Positions 30,698 to 39,811 of a stretch of DNA of 64,000 nucleotides are shown here, in pieces (the first letter of the stretch is position 1; each line of letters opens with the position of its first letter). Source of the stretch: Calditrichota bacterium (lineage in GTDB: Bacteria > Calditrichota > Calditrichia > Calditrichales > Calditrichaceae); assembly GCA_013151275.1 (NCBI GenBank), contig JAADIP010000092.1:1-64000 (forward strand), read 5' to 3'. Under the pieces are notes generated by a model. The model made no database searches. It saw only the letters and a list, made by a program, of their open reading frames with translations, and had not been told where the DNA came from. The position numbers and the translations under genes were made by a program.

Positions 30698-31231
30698 TTA
30701 CTGCAAAACTTTTGAAACGCCGGCTTGTTGGTTGAATTCGGGCGTGAATTTCGCAGCCAGATCGGGACTAAATTTTAGATTAATCACAATTTTCAAACGC
30801 CCGTCGTCGCCGCGCAACAAACCCACAAGCGCTCCCGAATCGGAATATTCCTTGGAAGCGGTAACCACCGAAATATTCTTTTCTTTGCATCGGGATAAAA
30901 TGTAAACGCGGCTCGATTTATCCATGAGCACCGGTGAATTGTAAACCACCAGCACGCTGTTTTCCGGAACCATCTTCAGATTATTGCCGATACTGCGCGC
31001 GTCATCGACCAGATACAATTTTATTTTTACCCCGATCTTGGCGGCTGCTTTTGCAATCAACTCTTTTTGGCTGCTTTGTTCGTTCTGCGGTAAAAACACC
31101 GCTATTTCTTTGGTTTCCGGAAAGATTTTTTTCACGGCAAAAAAATACTGCAGCCAGGTAATATTTTTTGCTGAAGCCGATTGACTTAAAATTAACAAAA
31201 ATATCACGGAAATAAGATAAATGCGCTTCAT
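30698..31231 (-). CDS. periplasmic protein, possibly ABC-type substrate-binding-like
   Basis: Signal peptide MKRIYLISVIFLLILSQSASA; FPETKEIAVFLPQNEQSSQKELIAKAAAKIGVKIKLYLV resembles ABC_sub_bind folds (weak). Lies between two MCPs. Confidence 0.5.
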   Translation of the reverse strand: MKRIYLISVIFLLILSQSASAKNITWLQYFFAVKKIFPETKEIAVFLPQNEQSSQKELIAKAAAKIGVKIKLYLVDDARSIGNNLKMVPENSVLVVYNSPVLMDKSSRVYILSRCKEKNISVVTASKEYSDSGALVGLLRGDDGRLKIVINLKFSPDLAAKFTPEFNQQAGVSKVLQ

Positions 31232-31423
31232 TATTTGCCTCCTTGTATTTTATTTGTTTGACATCCTCTTCACTTTTTTAAAGCGTTCTTTTGCATAATT
31301 TCAATTTTCAAAGCCGAACATCGATAAGCGTTGATCGCGGATTCGCGAAAGGTTTGTTCGCGCTTATTTCAGTTCGAATATTCCTCCGACCCTTCTTTTC
31401 ATTTGTTACGGGTTTTTCAATGA

Positions 31424-34400
31424 TCATAATTTTCCGAATTCTTCTTCGCCGAGAACAATTTCCGCTCCCTGCCGATTAACCGGCTGCCTCGGATAAACCG
31501 ATGGACTGTCGGAAACCTCCGCCGGTTTTTCTTCTTTCGGGCGAAAAGAATTTTCCGATTCTCTTAATTGCATCTCTTTCAGCTTAAAATATTCCATCAT
31601 CTTTTTTAGCTGCCTTGTCTGGCTGGCAAGTTCTTCGGCGGCGGAAGCTCCCTCTTCGGCGCTGGCGGCATTGGACTGGGTTATCTGGTCGATCTGCGAA
31701 AGAGCGTAGTTTATCTGTTCCATGGCGTTCAACTGTTCTTTTGAAGAACTCGCCATTTCATCGATAAAATCGCTGACCTTGCCGATGCCTTCGATGATCG
31801 AGGAAAGGGCTTCGGCGGTTTTTCGGGCAATTTCGGAACCGCGCGTTACCCGTTCGGAGGAGCGTTCGATCAATTCTGTTGTTTCGTGAGCCGCCTTTGC
31901 GCTGCGCTGTGCAAGATTACGGACTTCTTCCGCGACGACCGCAAATCCTTTTCCGTGAACCCCGGCTCTGGCGGCTTCGACCGCGGCGTTAAGCGCCAGC
32001 AAATTGGTCTGAAAGGCGATTTCGTCGATTACTTTGATGATTTTCGAAATTTGATCCGAAGACTCGCTGATTTCATCCATGGCGTGGAGCATTTCGTCCA
32101 TGCGCGTATTGCCCTCTTCCGCCTTTTTCTGAACCGTGCCGGTAAGCTGATTCGCCTGATTCGCGCTCTCGGCGTTTTGTTTTGCCTGATCGTTGAGTTC
32201 GTTAACAGAAGCAGTGGCTTCCTGCAGAGAATTTGCCTGTTCCGTGGCTCCGTGCGAAACGCTTTGACTGGAATCAGCCACCTGATTGGCGGCATTGTCG
32301 ATTTGACGAATGGCATTTCGAATTTCTTTTGAACGCTCGTGAAAGGCTTCCAGGGTTTTATTCAAAGCGAGTTTCATGCGCGCGTGATCGCCGTGGTATT
32401 CGCCGTTCAAACGGATTGTCAGGTCGCCTTCAGCCATCTTTTCCATAACCTGCAATACCTCTTTAACCGGATCCACCGCCGCGTCAAGAGTAGCGTTAAT
32501 ACCTTCGATAATCCTTCTGTAATCTCCGTTATGACGAGTTTCGTCGGCGCGCACTTCGAGTCTTCCCTGAACAGCAGCCTCCGTCAATTCACCGGTGTCG
32601 GCAATCAAACTTTTGATCGCCTCGACGCATTGATTCAGATTGTTGCGCAAAACATCGAATTCGCCTTTGAATTCGTCATGAATCTTTTCCGGCATATCGC
32701 CTTTGGCAATGCGTTCGATATAATCGGAAGCGATGCGAAGCGGATGGATGAGCGCCTCGAGAGTGGAATTAATGCCTTCGATAATTTTCCGGTATTCCCC
32801 TTCAAACTTTGAGGCGTCGCCGCGAACATCCAGCCTGCCTTCTTTTGCGGCTTCGATAAGCGGCAGAATCTCTTTGCCGAGGGATTGAATATTTTCTTTA
32901 ATTTCGTTTACACGGCGATTGACAATTATCTGTTTACCCGGCAGTTTTTCCAGCTCGGTCGAAAAATCTCCCTTTCCGTAAGATCTTAACGTATCCAGCG
33001 TTTTCCCCAACACTTCCACGTAAATTTCGACCATGGCGTTAACCTGTTGCGCCATCTGCCCGTAGGAGCCGGGAAAATCATCGGGATTAAGCATGTATTC
33101 GTAATCGCCGGCTTTCTGTTTTTCGTACATTTCCTGAGCGCTTCGGATAAAGTGCTCCAGATTCTGTTTCATCTTTCGCATGGAATGCCCGAGTAAATCT
33201 TTTTCGGAAGCCAGAGGAACCTCAACCGTCAAATCGCCCTCCGAAATCGCTTCCGCTGCTTTGGCTTTTTGTTTCAATTCGTCGATCATCGCCCGAAACG
33301 AATCCGCCAGCAAACCCGTTTCATCATTTGAAACAAAGGTAATCTCCTGATCCACATCGCCTTCAGCCAGACGATCCGCCGTCACGGTGAGTTCGCGAAT
33401 GGGATCGGCTAATTTTTTACTCAAAACAAAAGCGATTAAACCCATGATTAAGGAAATTATGATTCCCACTCCCACCGAAACGTTGACCATGTGTGAAATC
33501 GCCATATCCATGTGGTTTTGAACCTGAAGGAATTCATCTTCGTAAACTCCGGCTCCGATAATCCAATCCCAGGGTTCAAAATATTTTACCGCCGCAAGTT
33601 TTGATCTTGGAGCAGGATCATCCGGATTTTTCCAGAAATATCTTTTGTAAAGTAAATCTTTTGGACTGAGCTTTACCGCTTTTTTAATGATTTCACGGAC
33701 AAAAAATTTACCGTCGCTATCTTTGACGTCGATAATCGTCTTCCCGTCCGACTGTCCGTCTTTGGAAATGATGTACCGTCCCTTTGTTGTTCCTTTTCCT
33801 CCGAGCACCCAGACGTAACCCGATTGACCGACTCTTGTCTGCAGCACCGATTTGCGCAGACTTGGTATTTGATCCTGCTTAATGCTCAGGCTCAACGCGC
33901 CGACAAGCTCCCCTTTATTATCGTAAAGCGGTTTAAAAACGGACTCATACCTGTCGTTCACCATATAAGCCTGCCCGTAATAAGTTTGACCGCTTAAAAG
34001 AGTTTGAATGACCGGATTGGGTTTGCCGTCGGGGTTTACCGCGGGAATATAACTTCCGATAGCCCGCGCTCCTTCTTCATTTTCAAGCGTGGAGGCTATC
34101 CGCAGCATATCTCCCTGCGGATTCATTCGCTGAAGAATAGTGCAGTTTTCGCCCACTAATTCGCGGACATCGTCCACAACGAACGTTTTGGTGGTAAAAT
34201 CGCGGTTTTTCCCTAACCACCGCCAGCCGATCAACAGTTTGGGAAGCTTTATGTTTTTTTCTTCTTTTGTAAACTGGTTAACCGCGTTCCATTCAACTTT
34301 ATACGAAGACAGCGCAATAGTGCCCTTTTGAGTTAAAATTTGTTCGGCAACGCGCATATCATCTTCCAACTTATCCTGAATAATCCCGTACACCGATTCA

Positions 34401-34582
34401 CACAACCGGTAAACATCTTCTATCGCCTGCCTGAGGTTTTGTCTGGTTAATTCGTTCACCGAGGCATCGATTTGTTTTCCGACATCCGATTGTTTATTCA
34501 GAATAAATATTACGATTAAAAACGTCGGCAAAATAACCGCGCTTAATCCCAATGCAAGTATCTTATTCTTAACGCTTTTCAT
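31424..34582 (-). CDS. methyl-accepting chemotaxis protein with Cache-type sensor and multiple HAMP-like repeats
   Basis: Periplasmic Cache sensor (LRKSVLQTRVGQSGYVWVLGGKG...YFEPWDWIIGAGVYEDEF), HAMP repeats and MCP tip. Confidence 0.95.
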   Translation of the reverse strand: MKSVKNKILALGLSAVILPTFLIVIFILNKQSDVGKQIDASVNELTRQNLRQAIEDVYRLCESVYGIIQDKLEDDMRVAEQILTQKGTIALSSYKVEWNAVNQFTKEEKNIKLPKLLIGWRWLGKNRDFTTKTFVVDDVRELVGENCTILQRMNPQGDMLRIASTLENEEGARAIGSYIPAVNPDGKPNPVIQTLLSGQTYYGQAYMVNDRYESVFKPLYDNKGELVGALSLSIKQDQIPSLRKSVLQTRVGQSGYVWVLGGKGTTKGRYIISKDGQSDGKTIIDVKDSDGKFFVREIIKKAVKLSPKDLLYKRYFWKNPDDPAPRSKLAAVKYFEPWDWIIGAGVYEDEFLQVQNHMDMAISHMVNVSVGVGIIISLIMGLIAFVLSKKLADPIRELTVTADRLAEGDVDQEITFVSNDETGLLADSFRAMIDELKQKAKAAEAISEGDLTVEVPLASEKDLLGHSMRKMKQNLEHFIRSAQEMYEKQKAGDYEYMLNPDDFPGSYGQMAQQVNAMVEIYVEVLGKTLDTLRSYGKGDFSTELEKLPGKQIIVNRRVNEIKENIQSLGKEILPLIEAAKEGRLDVRGDASKFEGEYRKIIEGINSTLEALIHPLRIASDYIERIAKGDMPEKIHDEFKGEFDVLRNNLNQCVEAIKSLIADTGELTEAAVQGRLEVRADETRHNGDYRRIIEGINATLDAAVDPVKEVLQVMEKMAEGDLTIRLNGEYHGDHARMKLALNKTLEAFHERSKEIRNAIRQIDNAANQVADSSQSVSHGATEQANSLQEATASVNELNDQAKQNAESANQANQLTGTVQKKAEEGNTRMDEMLHAMDEISESSDQISKIIKVIDEIAFQTNLLALNAAVEAARAGVHGKGFAVVAEEVRNLAQRSAKAAHETTELIERSSERVTRGSEIARKTAEALSSIIEGIGKVSDFIDEMASSSKEQLNAMEQINYALSQIDQITQSNAASAEEGASAAEELASQTRQLKKMMEYFKLKEMQLRESENSFRPKEEKPAEVSDSPSVYPRQPVNRQGAEIVLGEEEFGKL

Positions 34583-34606
34583 GATCTTTTCTCCGGACGT
34601 AAACGA

Positions 34607-35113
34607 TTAAACTTCAACAGCAACCGATTGCTGTATTTCATTCAGTTCTTCATCAAAAAGAAAACGCTCCATATCCAGGATTATTTTGACCTGTTCTTCC
34701 ACTTTGCCCAATCCCTGAATAAAGCGGCTTTCTTTACCCTTTTTAACTTTTGGCGGGAGATCAATCTGGTTATCCGGAATATCCAACACCTCGTTAACCG
34801 AATCCACAATCAATCCCACGTTCGTTTCCTGAATATTCGCCACAACAATGCAGGTGCGTTCGTCATAAGCCCGCTCCTGAAATCCGAACCGTAATCTTAC
34901 ATCCACAACCGGAATCACCTTACCCCGCAGATTGATCACGCCCTTGACAAAATGCGGCAAATCGGGCAGCGGCGTTATTCTCTGCATCCCGATAATTTCC
35001 ATTACATACCGTATTTCCACCGCGTACTCTTCTTTTCCCAACTGGAAACACAAAAATTTTCCTTTTTGCGTATCCATAATTTCTTCTTCAAAGGTAAGTT
35101 GATTATCTGTCAT
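34607..35113 (-). CDS. cheW: chemotaxis coupling protein CheW
   Basis: FLCFQLGKEEYAVEIRYVMEIIGMQRITPLPDLPHFVKGVINLRGKVIPVVDVRLRFG. Confidence 0.97.
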   Translation of the reverse strand: MTDNQLTFEEEIMDTQKGKFLCFQLGKEEYAVEIRYVMEIIGMQRITPLPDLPHFVKGVINLRGKVIPVVDVRLRFGFQERAYDERTCIVVANIQETNVGLIVDSVNEVLDIPDNQIDLPPKVKKGKESRFIQGLGKVEEQVKIILDMERFLFDEELNEIQQSVAVEV

Positions 35114-35126
35114 TATTTCGCCCTCC

Positions 35127-37331
35127 TTAATCTATTTTGATCGATTCCGCTATTTTTACCATGGAAGCCAAATCGAGAATCAAACATATATTCCCGTTGC
35201 CCAGAACCGCGCATCCCGATACGCCGTGTAATTTTCCGATGTAATGCGGAAGAGGCTTTATTACCAACTGCTGTTGACCGACGATTTCATCAACCAAAAA
35301 ACCGACGGCTTTGCCCGTGCTTTCGGTTACCACAACAATCCCTTCCTCTAACGGACGCATGGCTCCCATTTTATTGTGCAGTTCCTGCAAGCGGATAACC
35401 GGCACTAACTGCTCGCGCACTTTTACCACCTCCTGACCGTCAACCAGATCGATAATCTGCTCCGTATGAACCTGAAGCGATTCCCTGATATCCAGCGTGG
35501 GAATGGCATACAGAGAATCTTCCACGCGCATCAACATTCCATCGACAATGGCGGTGGTGAGCGGGATCTTCAAATTTATGGTGGTTCCCTTTCCGAATTC
35601 GGAGGTTATATCGATCCGACCGCGGATTTTCTCGACGTTCTTCTTAACCACATCCATGCCCACGCCGCGTCCCGAAATGTTGGTTACCTTTTCCGCCGTC
35701 GAAAATCCGGGTCTGAAAATAAGATTGTAGATTTGATCGTCATTCAAACTCTCTTCATTTTCACCCAATAACCCTTTTTCTTTGGCGCGTTTGATTATCT
35801 TTTCTTTATTCAATCCCTGCCCGTCGTCTTTGATAGTTATCCAAATTTCTCCGCCGACCCTCTTCGCTTCCAGACTAATTATTCCCTGAGCCGGTTTACC
35901 CTTTTTGAGACGTTCTTTGCGTTCTTCTATTCCGTGATCGATGGAATTGCGTAAAATATGCACCAGCGGATCGGAAATGTGTTCTATTACCGATCGATCG
36001 ACCTCCGTTTCTCCGCCGCTTACCACCAGCTCAACTTCTCTTTTCTTTTTCATGGAAATATCACGCACCAATCGCTTCATCTTTCCGAATAATCCCGAAA
36101 GAGGAATCATGCGCATCGAGGTGGCAAGGTCCTGCAGATCCCGAACATTCTTTTGCAAATAAGCGATGGCTTTCTCGAACCCTTCCAGCTCCATCCCGGC
36201 TAAATCGGGATGATGAGAGACCATGGATTCCGCGATCACGATTTCTCCCACCAGATCCATCAGGCGGTTCAATTTTTCCACATCCACCCGGATCACTTCG
36301 CCTATTTTTTTTCCGCTTTTTTTGGGCGCCGCCGCTTCTTCGGGCTTCTCGGGTCTTTCGGGTTTTTCGGGTTTCTTTTTCTCCTCTTTCGCGGCGGCTT
36401 TCGTTTCCGCTTTTTCCTGTTGCGGTTTTTCCTGCGGCTCCACCTTGTCGGATATTCCCCGCAAAAGATCGATCAAGCCGAACTTCCCGGGAATGATCGG
36501 CGGTTTTCCCTCCGCCAGACCCTCTATCGCGGAACGAATGAAATCGACGATTTTTAAAATCAATGAAAATTGCTGAGTCTGCAGCACCAGTTCGTTAGAG
36601 CGAGCCAAATCAAATAGGGTTTCCGCCTGATGCGCAATTTCATTAATATCGCGGTAATTCAAAAATCCCGCATTGCCTTTAATGCTGTGCAGCGCCCTGA
36701 ACGCGCTTTGCAGATTTTCCGTATTGTCCGGATTCTTTTCCAGAATAATTAAATCCTGTTCCAATTGATCCAGTAATTCCAGACTTTCGTTGACAAATTG
36801 CTTTTTCAATTCATCTGTAATAAGATCGTTCGGATCCAAAGTTTTCGGCATCTCCTCCGGAACAGGTTGAGGCGGACTCCCGGCTTTCCGCGATGTGTCT
36901 TTTTCCCCCTTTACCTCCGTTGAAGCCATTTCATCAAGACGCCGGATCAAATCATCCGAACCCCCTTCAAATCCTTCTTCCGAAAAATGGGTCTTTAAAT
37001 GATCCAGAAGAATTTGTAAGGCGTCGCAGACCTCCAGAAAAACGTCGATGTGAGATTTACGCATCTTGATTTTGCCTTTGCGAATTTTGTCCAAAAGCGA
37101 TTCGGCGTGATGCGTAATCCGATTGATTAAATTAAGGCTTAAAAACCCGGCGCTGCCTTTGATGGAGTGAATGACCCGGAAAATACTGTCAATGGTTTTG
37201 GAATCGATTTCCTCCCCCCGCGAAATCGATTCTTCCAGCTTAAGCAAGTTAAGCTCCGTCTGCTCCAAGCCTTCGTTACTCTCATTGATAAAATCAAGTA
37301 AAATCTCTCTTTCTTCTGCATTAATACCCAT
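35127..37331 (-). CDS. cheA: chemotaxis histidine kinase CheA with two Hpt domains
   Basis: Two HSIKG Hpt motifs (VIHSIKGSAGFL, ALHSIKGNAGFL), P3/P4 (HILRNSIDHGIE, GRGVGMDVVKKNVEKIRG) and CheW-like P5. Confidence 0.96.
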   Translation of the reverse strand: MGINAEEREILLDFINESNEGLEQTELNLLKLEESISRGEEIDSKTIDSIFRVIHSIKGSAGFLSLNLINRITHHAESLLDKIRKGKIKMRKSHIDVFLEVCDALQILLDHLKTHFSEEGFEGGSDDLIRRLDEMASTEVKGEKDTSRKAGSPPQPVPEEMPKTLDPNDLITDELKKQFVNESLELLDQLEQDLIILEKNPDNTENLQSAFRALHSIKGNAGFLNYRDINEIAHQAETLFDLARSNELVLQTQQFSLILKIVDFIRSAIEGLAEGKPPIIPGKFGLIDLLRGISDKVEPQEKPQQEKAETKAAAKEEKKKPEKPERPEKPEEAAAPKKSGKKIGEVIRVDVEKLNRLMDLVGEIVIAESMVSHHPDLAGMELEGFEKAIAYLQKNVRDLQDLATSMRMIPLSGLFGKMKRLVRDISMKKKREVELVVSGGETEVDRSVIEHISDPLVHILRNSIDHGIEERKERLKKGKPAQGIISLEAKRVGGEIWITIKDDGQGLNKEKIIKRAKEKGLLGENEESLNDDQIYNLIFRPGFSTAEKVTNISGRGVGMDVVKKNVEKIRGRIDITSEFGKGTTINLKIPLTTAIVDGMLMRVEDSLYAIPTLDIRESLQVHTEQIIDLVDGQEVVKVREQLVPVIRLQELHNKMGAMRPLEEGIVVVTESTGKAVGFLVDEIVGQQQLVIKPLPHYIGKLHGVSGCAVLGNGNICLILDLASMVKIAESIKID

Positions 37332-37589
37332 TGTCCTCAGACCCTCTTGATTTGGTTTATTAAAATCACTAAAAAAATTTTAAACCGATTCGGATACTTT
37401 TTTTGCCCCTGAACCCGATTATTTTATCACCGGAATAAAAGGGCTTATTTTGCTCTTTGTACGTAACCGGCTTTTTCTATTAAATCGATAAGTAAAATCG
37501 TTATTCGTTGTCAGCCGCATAATCCTGCTTTATTGTTTTACCCGTACCTCATCATTGCAAACATCTCATCCTTTCAACATCTATTTGTA

Positions 37590-39053
37590 TTAGCGTTTAA
37601 AATGAATTTTCCCGGAATACCGATCCAGGATGATTGTGACATCTTCCAGGGGATTGGTCAGTTTTACCACCTGATTAGGCGCCGTGATGATAACGCCCGC
37701 GTCGATTTTTCCGAGCACCCTGATTTGCGGGCTTTCCTTGAACGAACTTTCGCGAATGTAATACGACAGCAACATTTTTTGGGTAAAATACTCTGCCAAT
37801 TGCCGTTCGTAATCCTTTATTTCAATTTGTAATTTTACCAATGAACCTTTTAGCGCGTTGTAAAGCCGGGTTAAGGTCGAATCAATAAATATTTTGTCTT
37901 TTCCTTCTTCGCGTAAACGGGCTAAATACTTGAGAATGCCGAGTTTTTCCCGTTCCAGCCTGTCCCGCATCTCTTCGATAGAAAATTCTTTCTGACTCAG
38001 TTGTCGTTCTTTTTGTTGATTGTGCAGAATGCGTTGTTTATAAGCTTCGTCTCTGAAAAAGGCGGCTCCCAAATAAATTCTGGTATTGCCTCGTATATGA
38101 TTGGTTAAAAGGCGATTCCGTACCCGAATCTCCGAACTCTCGATAAAATTGGAAATCACCTCATCGTGACTGATGACAATACTTTGGTGAATGCCTCCGT
38201 AAACCAGAATTTTTTCTTTTGCGATTAAACGATAATTTTTGACATAAGAGGTAAAGATCGATTTTCCGGAAATAATCCGGCTGTTGTCAGAGCGCTTGGT
38301 ATTGTCAATCCCGTCCAGCGCCTGAACATAACCCGCAGCCTGAATGTAGGACGAATGGATCATGCCCAGAACAAAAATATTCGACGGCGATTCAAGCGCC
38401 GAATGAGCGTGGATGTCTTCCTCCACTTTAACGGCAATCTGATCGTCCACCCTGCCGTGAATTTCTCCCAGTCCTTTTATGGTGAGAACCGGATGAACGT
38501 GTACGACTCCCCATTTGGACAGAAACGCGCTGCCCTCGGTAGCGGCGTAAATGGCGTCGTCCCGGGCTTTTGTATTGGTTCCGGCAAAAACGGAAAGATT
38601 CCTGAAATCCAGTTCGGTCTTTTCCAGAGACTTGCCGTCCGGAAAACGTAAAATCGTGCGGAAGGGCTTTGTCAAAGAGACAAGACGAAAATCTTTTTTT
38701 ACCAACAGCCGATCATCTATTAAATCGATTGATTTGCCTTCAAGTATGTCTCCGATTATCTGTTCCTGAATTTTCGGACCAAAATGCACTTCGAATTTCG
38801 GAGGTTCATCCTGATAATATGCTCTTGCCACGGGCATCTGTTGGATGTCTTCGCGGGGAAGCAGGGTAATACATTCGGATAAAATTCCCTGGGTAATCCC
38901 CACTTTTTTAAGGCTTGCCAGAATTTCTCCTTTGGTGGTCGTTCCGTTGGTCTTTTCAGCCAAAATCAATTTGCCGTCCATCAAAGGAATTAATTTTAAC
39001 GTGCCGTGTTCCAATTGAATCTCCATCGCCTTGTTCATGTGACTCCTATTCAA
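37590..39053 (-). CDS. second FapA/DUF342-like protein
   Basis: LTIKGLGEIHGRVDDQIAVKVEEDIHAHSALESPSNIFVLGMIHSSYIQAAGYVQALDGI...; layout like the ORF at 21870-23309. Confidence 0.65.
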   Translation of the reverse strand: MNRSHMNKAMEIQLEHGTLKLIPLMDGKLILAEKTNGTTTKGEILASLKKVGITQGILSECITLLPREDIQQMPVARAYYQDEPPKFEVHFGPKIQEQIIGDILEGKSIDLIDDRLLVKKDFRLVSLTKPFRTILRFPDGKSLEKTELDFRNLSVFAGTNTKARDDAIYAATEGSAFLSKWGVVHVHPVLTIKGLGEIHGRVDDQIAVKVEEDIHAHSALESPSNIFVLGMIHSSYIQAAGYVQALDGIDNTKRSDNSRIISGKSIFTSYVKNYRLIAKEKILVYGGIHQSIVISHDEVISNFIESSEIRVRNRLLTNHIRGNTRIYLGAAFFRDEAYKQRILHNQQKERQLSQKEFSIEEMRDRLEREKLGILKYLARLREEGKDKIFIDSTLTRLYNALKGSLVKLQIEIKDYERQLAEYFTQKMLLSYYIRESSFKESPQIRVLGKIDAGVIITAPNQVVKLTNPLEDVTIILDRYSGKIHFKR

Positions 39054-39534
39054 AATAGGTTTCCAATTTTTTAACCAACGCCAAAGATTCCCTCAGGTAT
39101 TCTTTATAATTTCTTAACTTATCCCTGTATTCCTGTTCACTGTAATCGATGGATCCTTCCAGATCGATTAAATCCTTAAGACAATCGAACAATGCTTCTC
39201 CTTTTATCGGCTTTTTAAGTTCACCGGCGCAAGAGAATTTTTTTGCCGCCTGGTACAGTCTGTTAAATGACTTCGAATACAAATAATAAACAGCCACTTT
39301 ATCTTTCTGATCGACGTCTCCGTTCTGGGGGAAATCTTTCAACAGGATCTGCAAATCAACAAAACTCAGCTCAACATTCACAAATACCGCCAACAACCCT
39401 TCTTTATCCTTAAAATTCAATGACTTGCCCCAATTGTGCATTACCAGGCTTTGCAAGTTAAGGGCGTTAGCCAGATGAGAAATTACCTGAATAGTTACTT
39501 CGTCGTTGTCAATTATCAGGATTTTATTCTTCAT
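39046..39534 (-). CDS. degenerate receiver-like protein
   Basis: KILIIDNDEVTIQVISHLANAL N-terminus and KKPIKGEALFDCL near the C-terminus, but VFVNVELS replaces the phospho-acceptor Asp segment. Confidence 0.65.
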   Translation of the reverse strand: MKNKILIIDNDEVTIQVISHLANALNLQSLVMHNWGKSLNFKDKEGLLAVFVNVELSFVDLQILLKDFPQNGDVDQKDKVAVYYLYSKSFNRLYQAAKKFSCAGELKKPIKGEALFDCLKDLIDLEGSIDYSEQEYRDKLRNYKEYLRESLALVKKLETYFE

Positions 39535-39554
39535 ACCAGTTCCTCTTTACTCCA

Positions 39555-39583
39555 TAAGTCGTAGAGTGAGCGCTGTTTTTAAA
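39555..39583 (-). promoter_or_regulatory. sigma28-like promoter candidate, TTTAAA-N14-TACGACTTA
   Basis: Same bipartite motif and spacing as upstream of flagellin 1. Confidence 0.5.
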
Positions 39584-39717
39584 TACAAAATCAAGAAATC
39601 AACAAAACACTATTTGATGTGTGCGGTTGTTTTAAGGGCGGCGCTTCTAAAGCGCGGTTAGCAAAATGATTGAGTAAAAGCGGGATTTCGCAAATCGTTC
39701 TTTCCGATTAATCGGAA

Positions 39718-39747
39718 TTTAAAGTTATCCCCTATTTTTGTCGAAAA
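39718..39747 (+). promoter_or_regulatory. sigma28-like promoter candidate, TAAAGTTA-N12-GTCGAAAA
   Basis: Close to the textbook TAAAGTTT-N11-GCCGATAA arrangement; 64 bp upstream of the kinase ORF. Confidence 0.35.
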
Positions 39748-39811
39748 AGCTTAATTGGAGAAAATTGAATAGTCGTAAAAAAAACCGACATGCAAATCAA
39801 CAATTTAAGGA

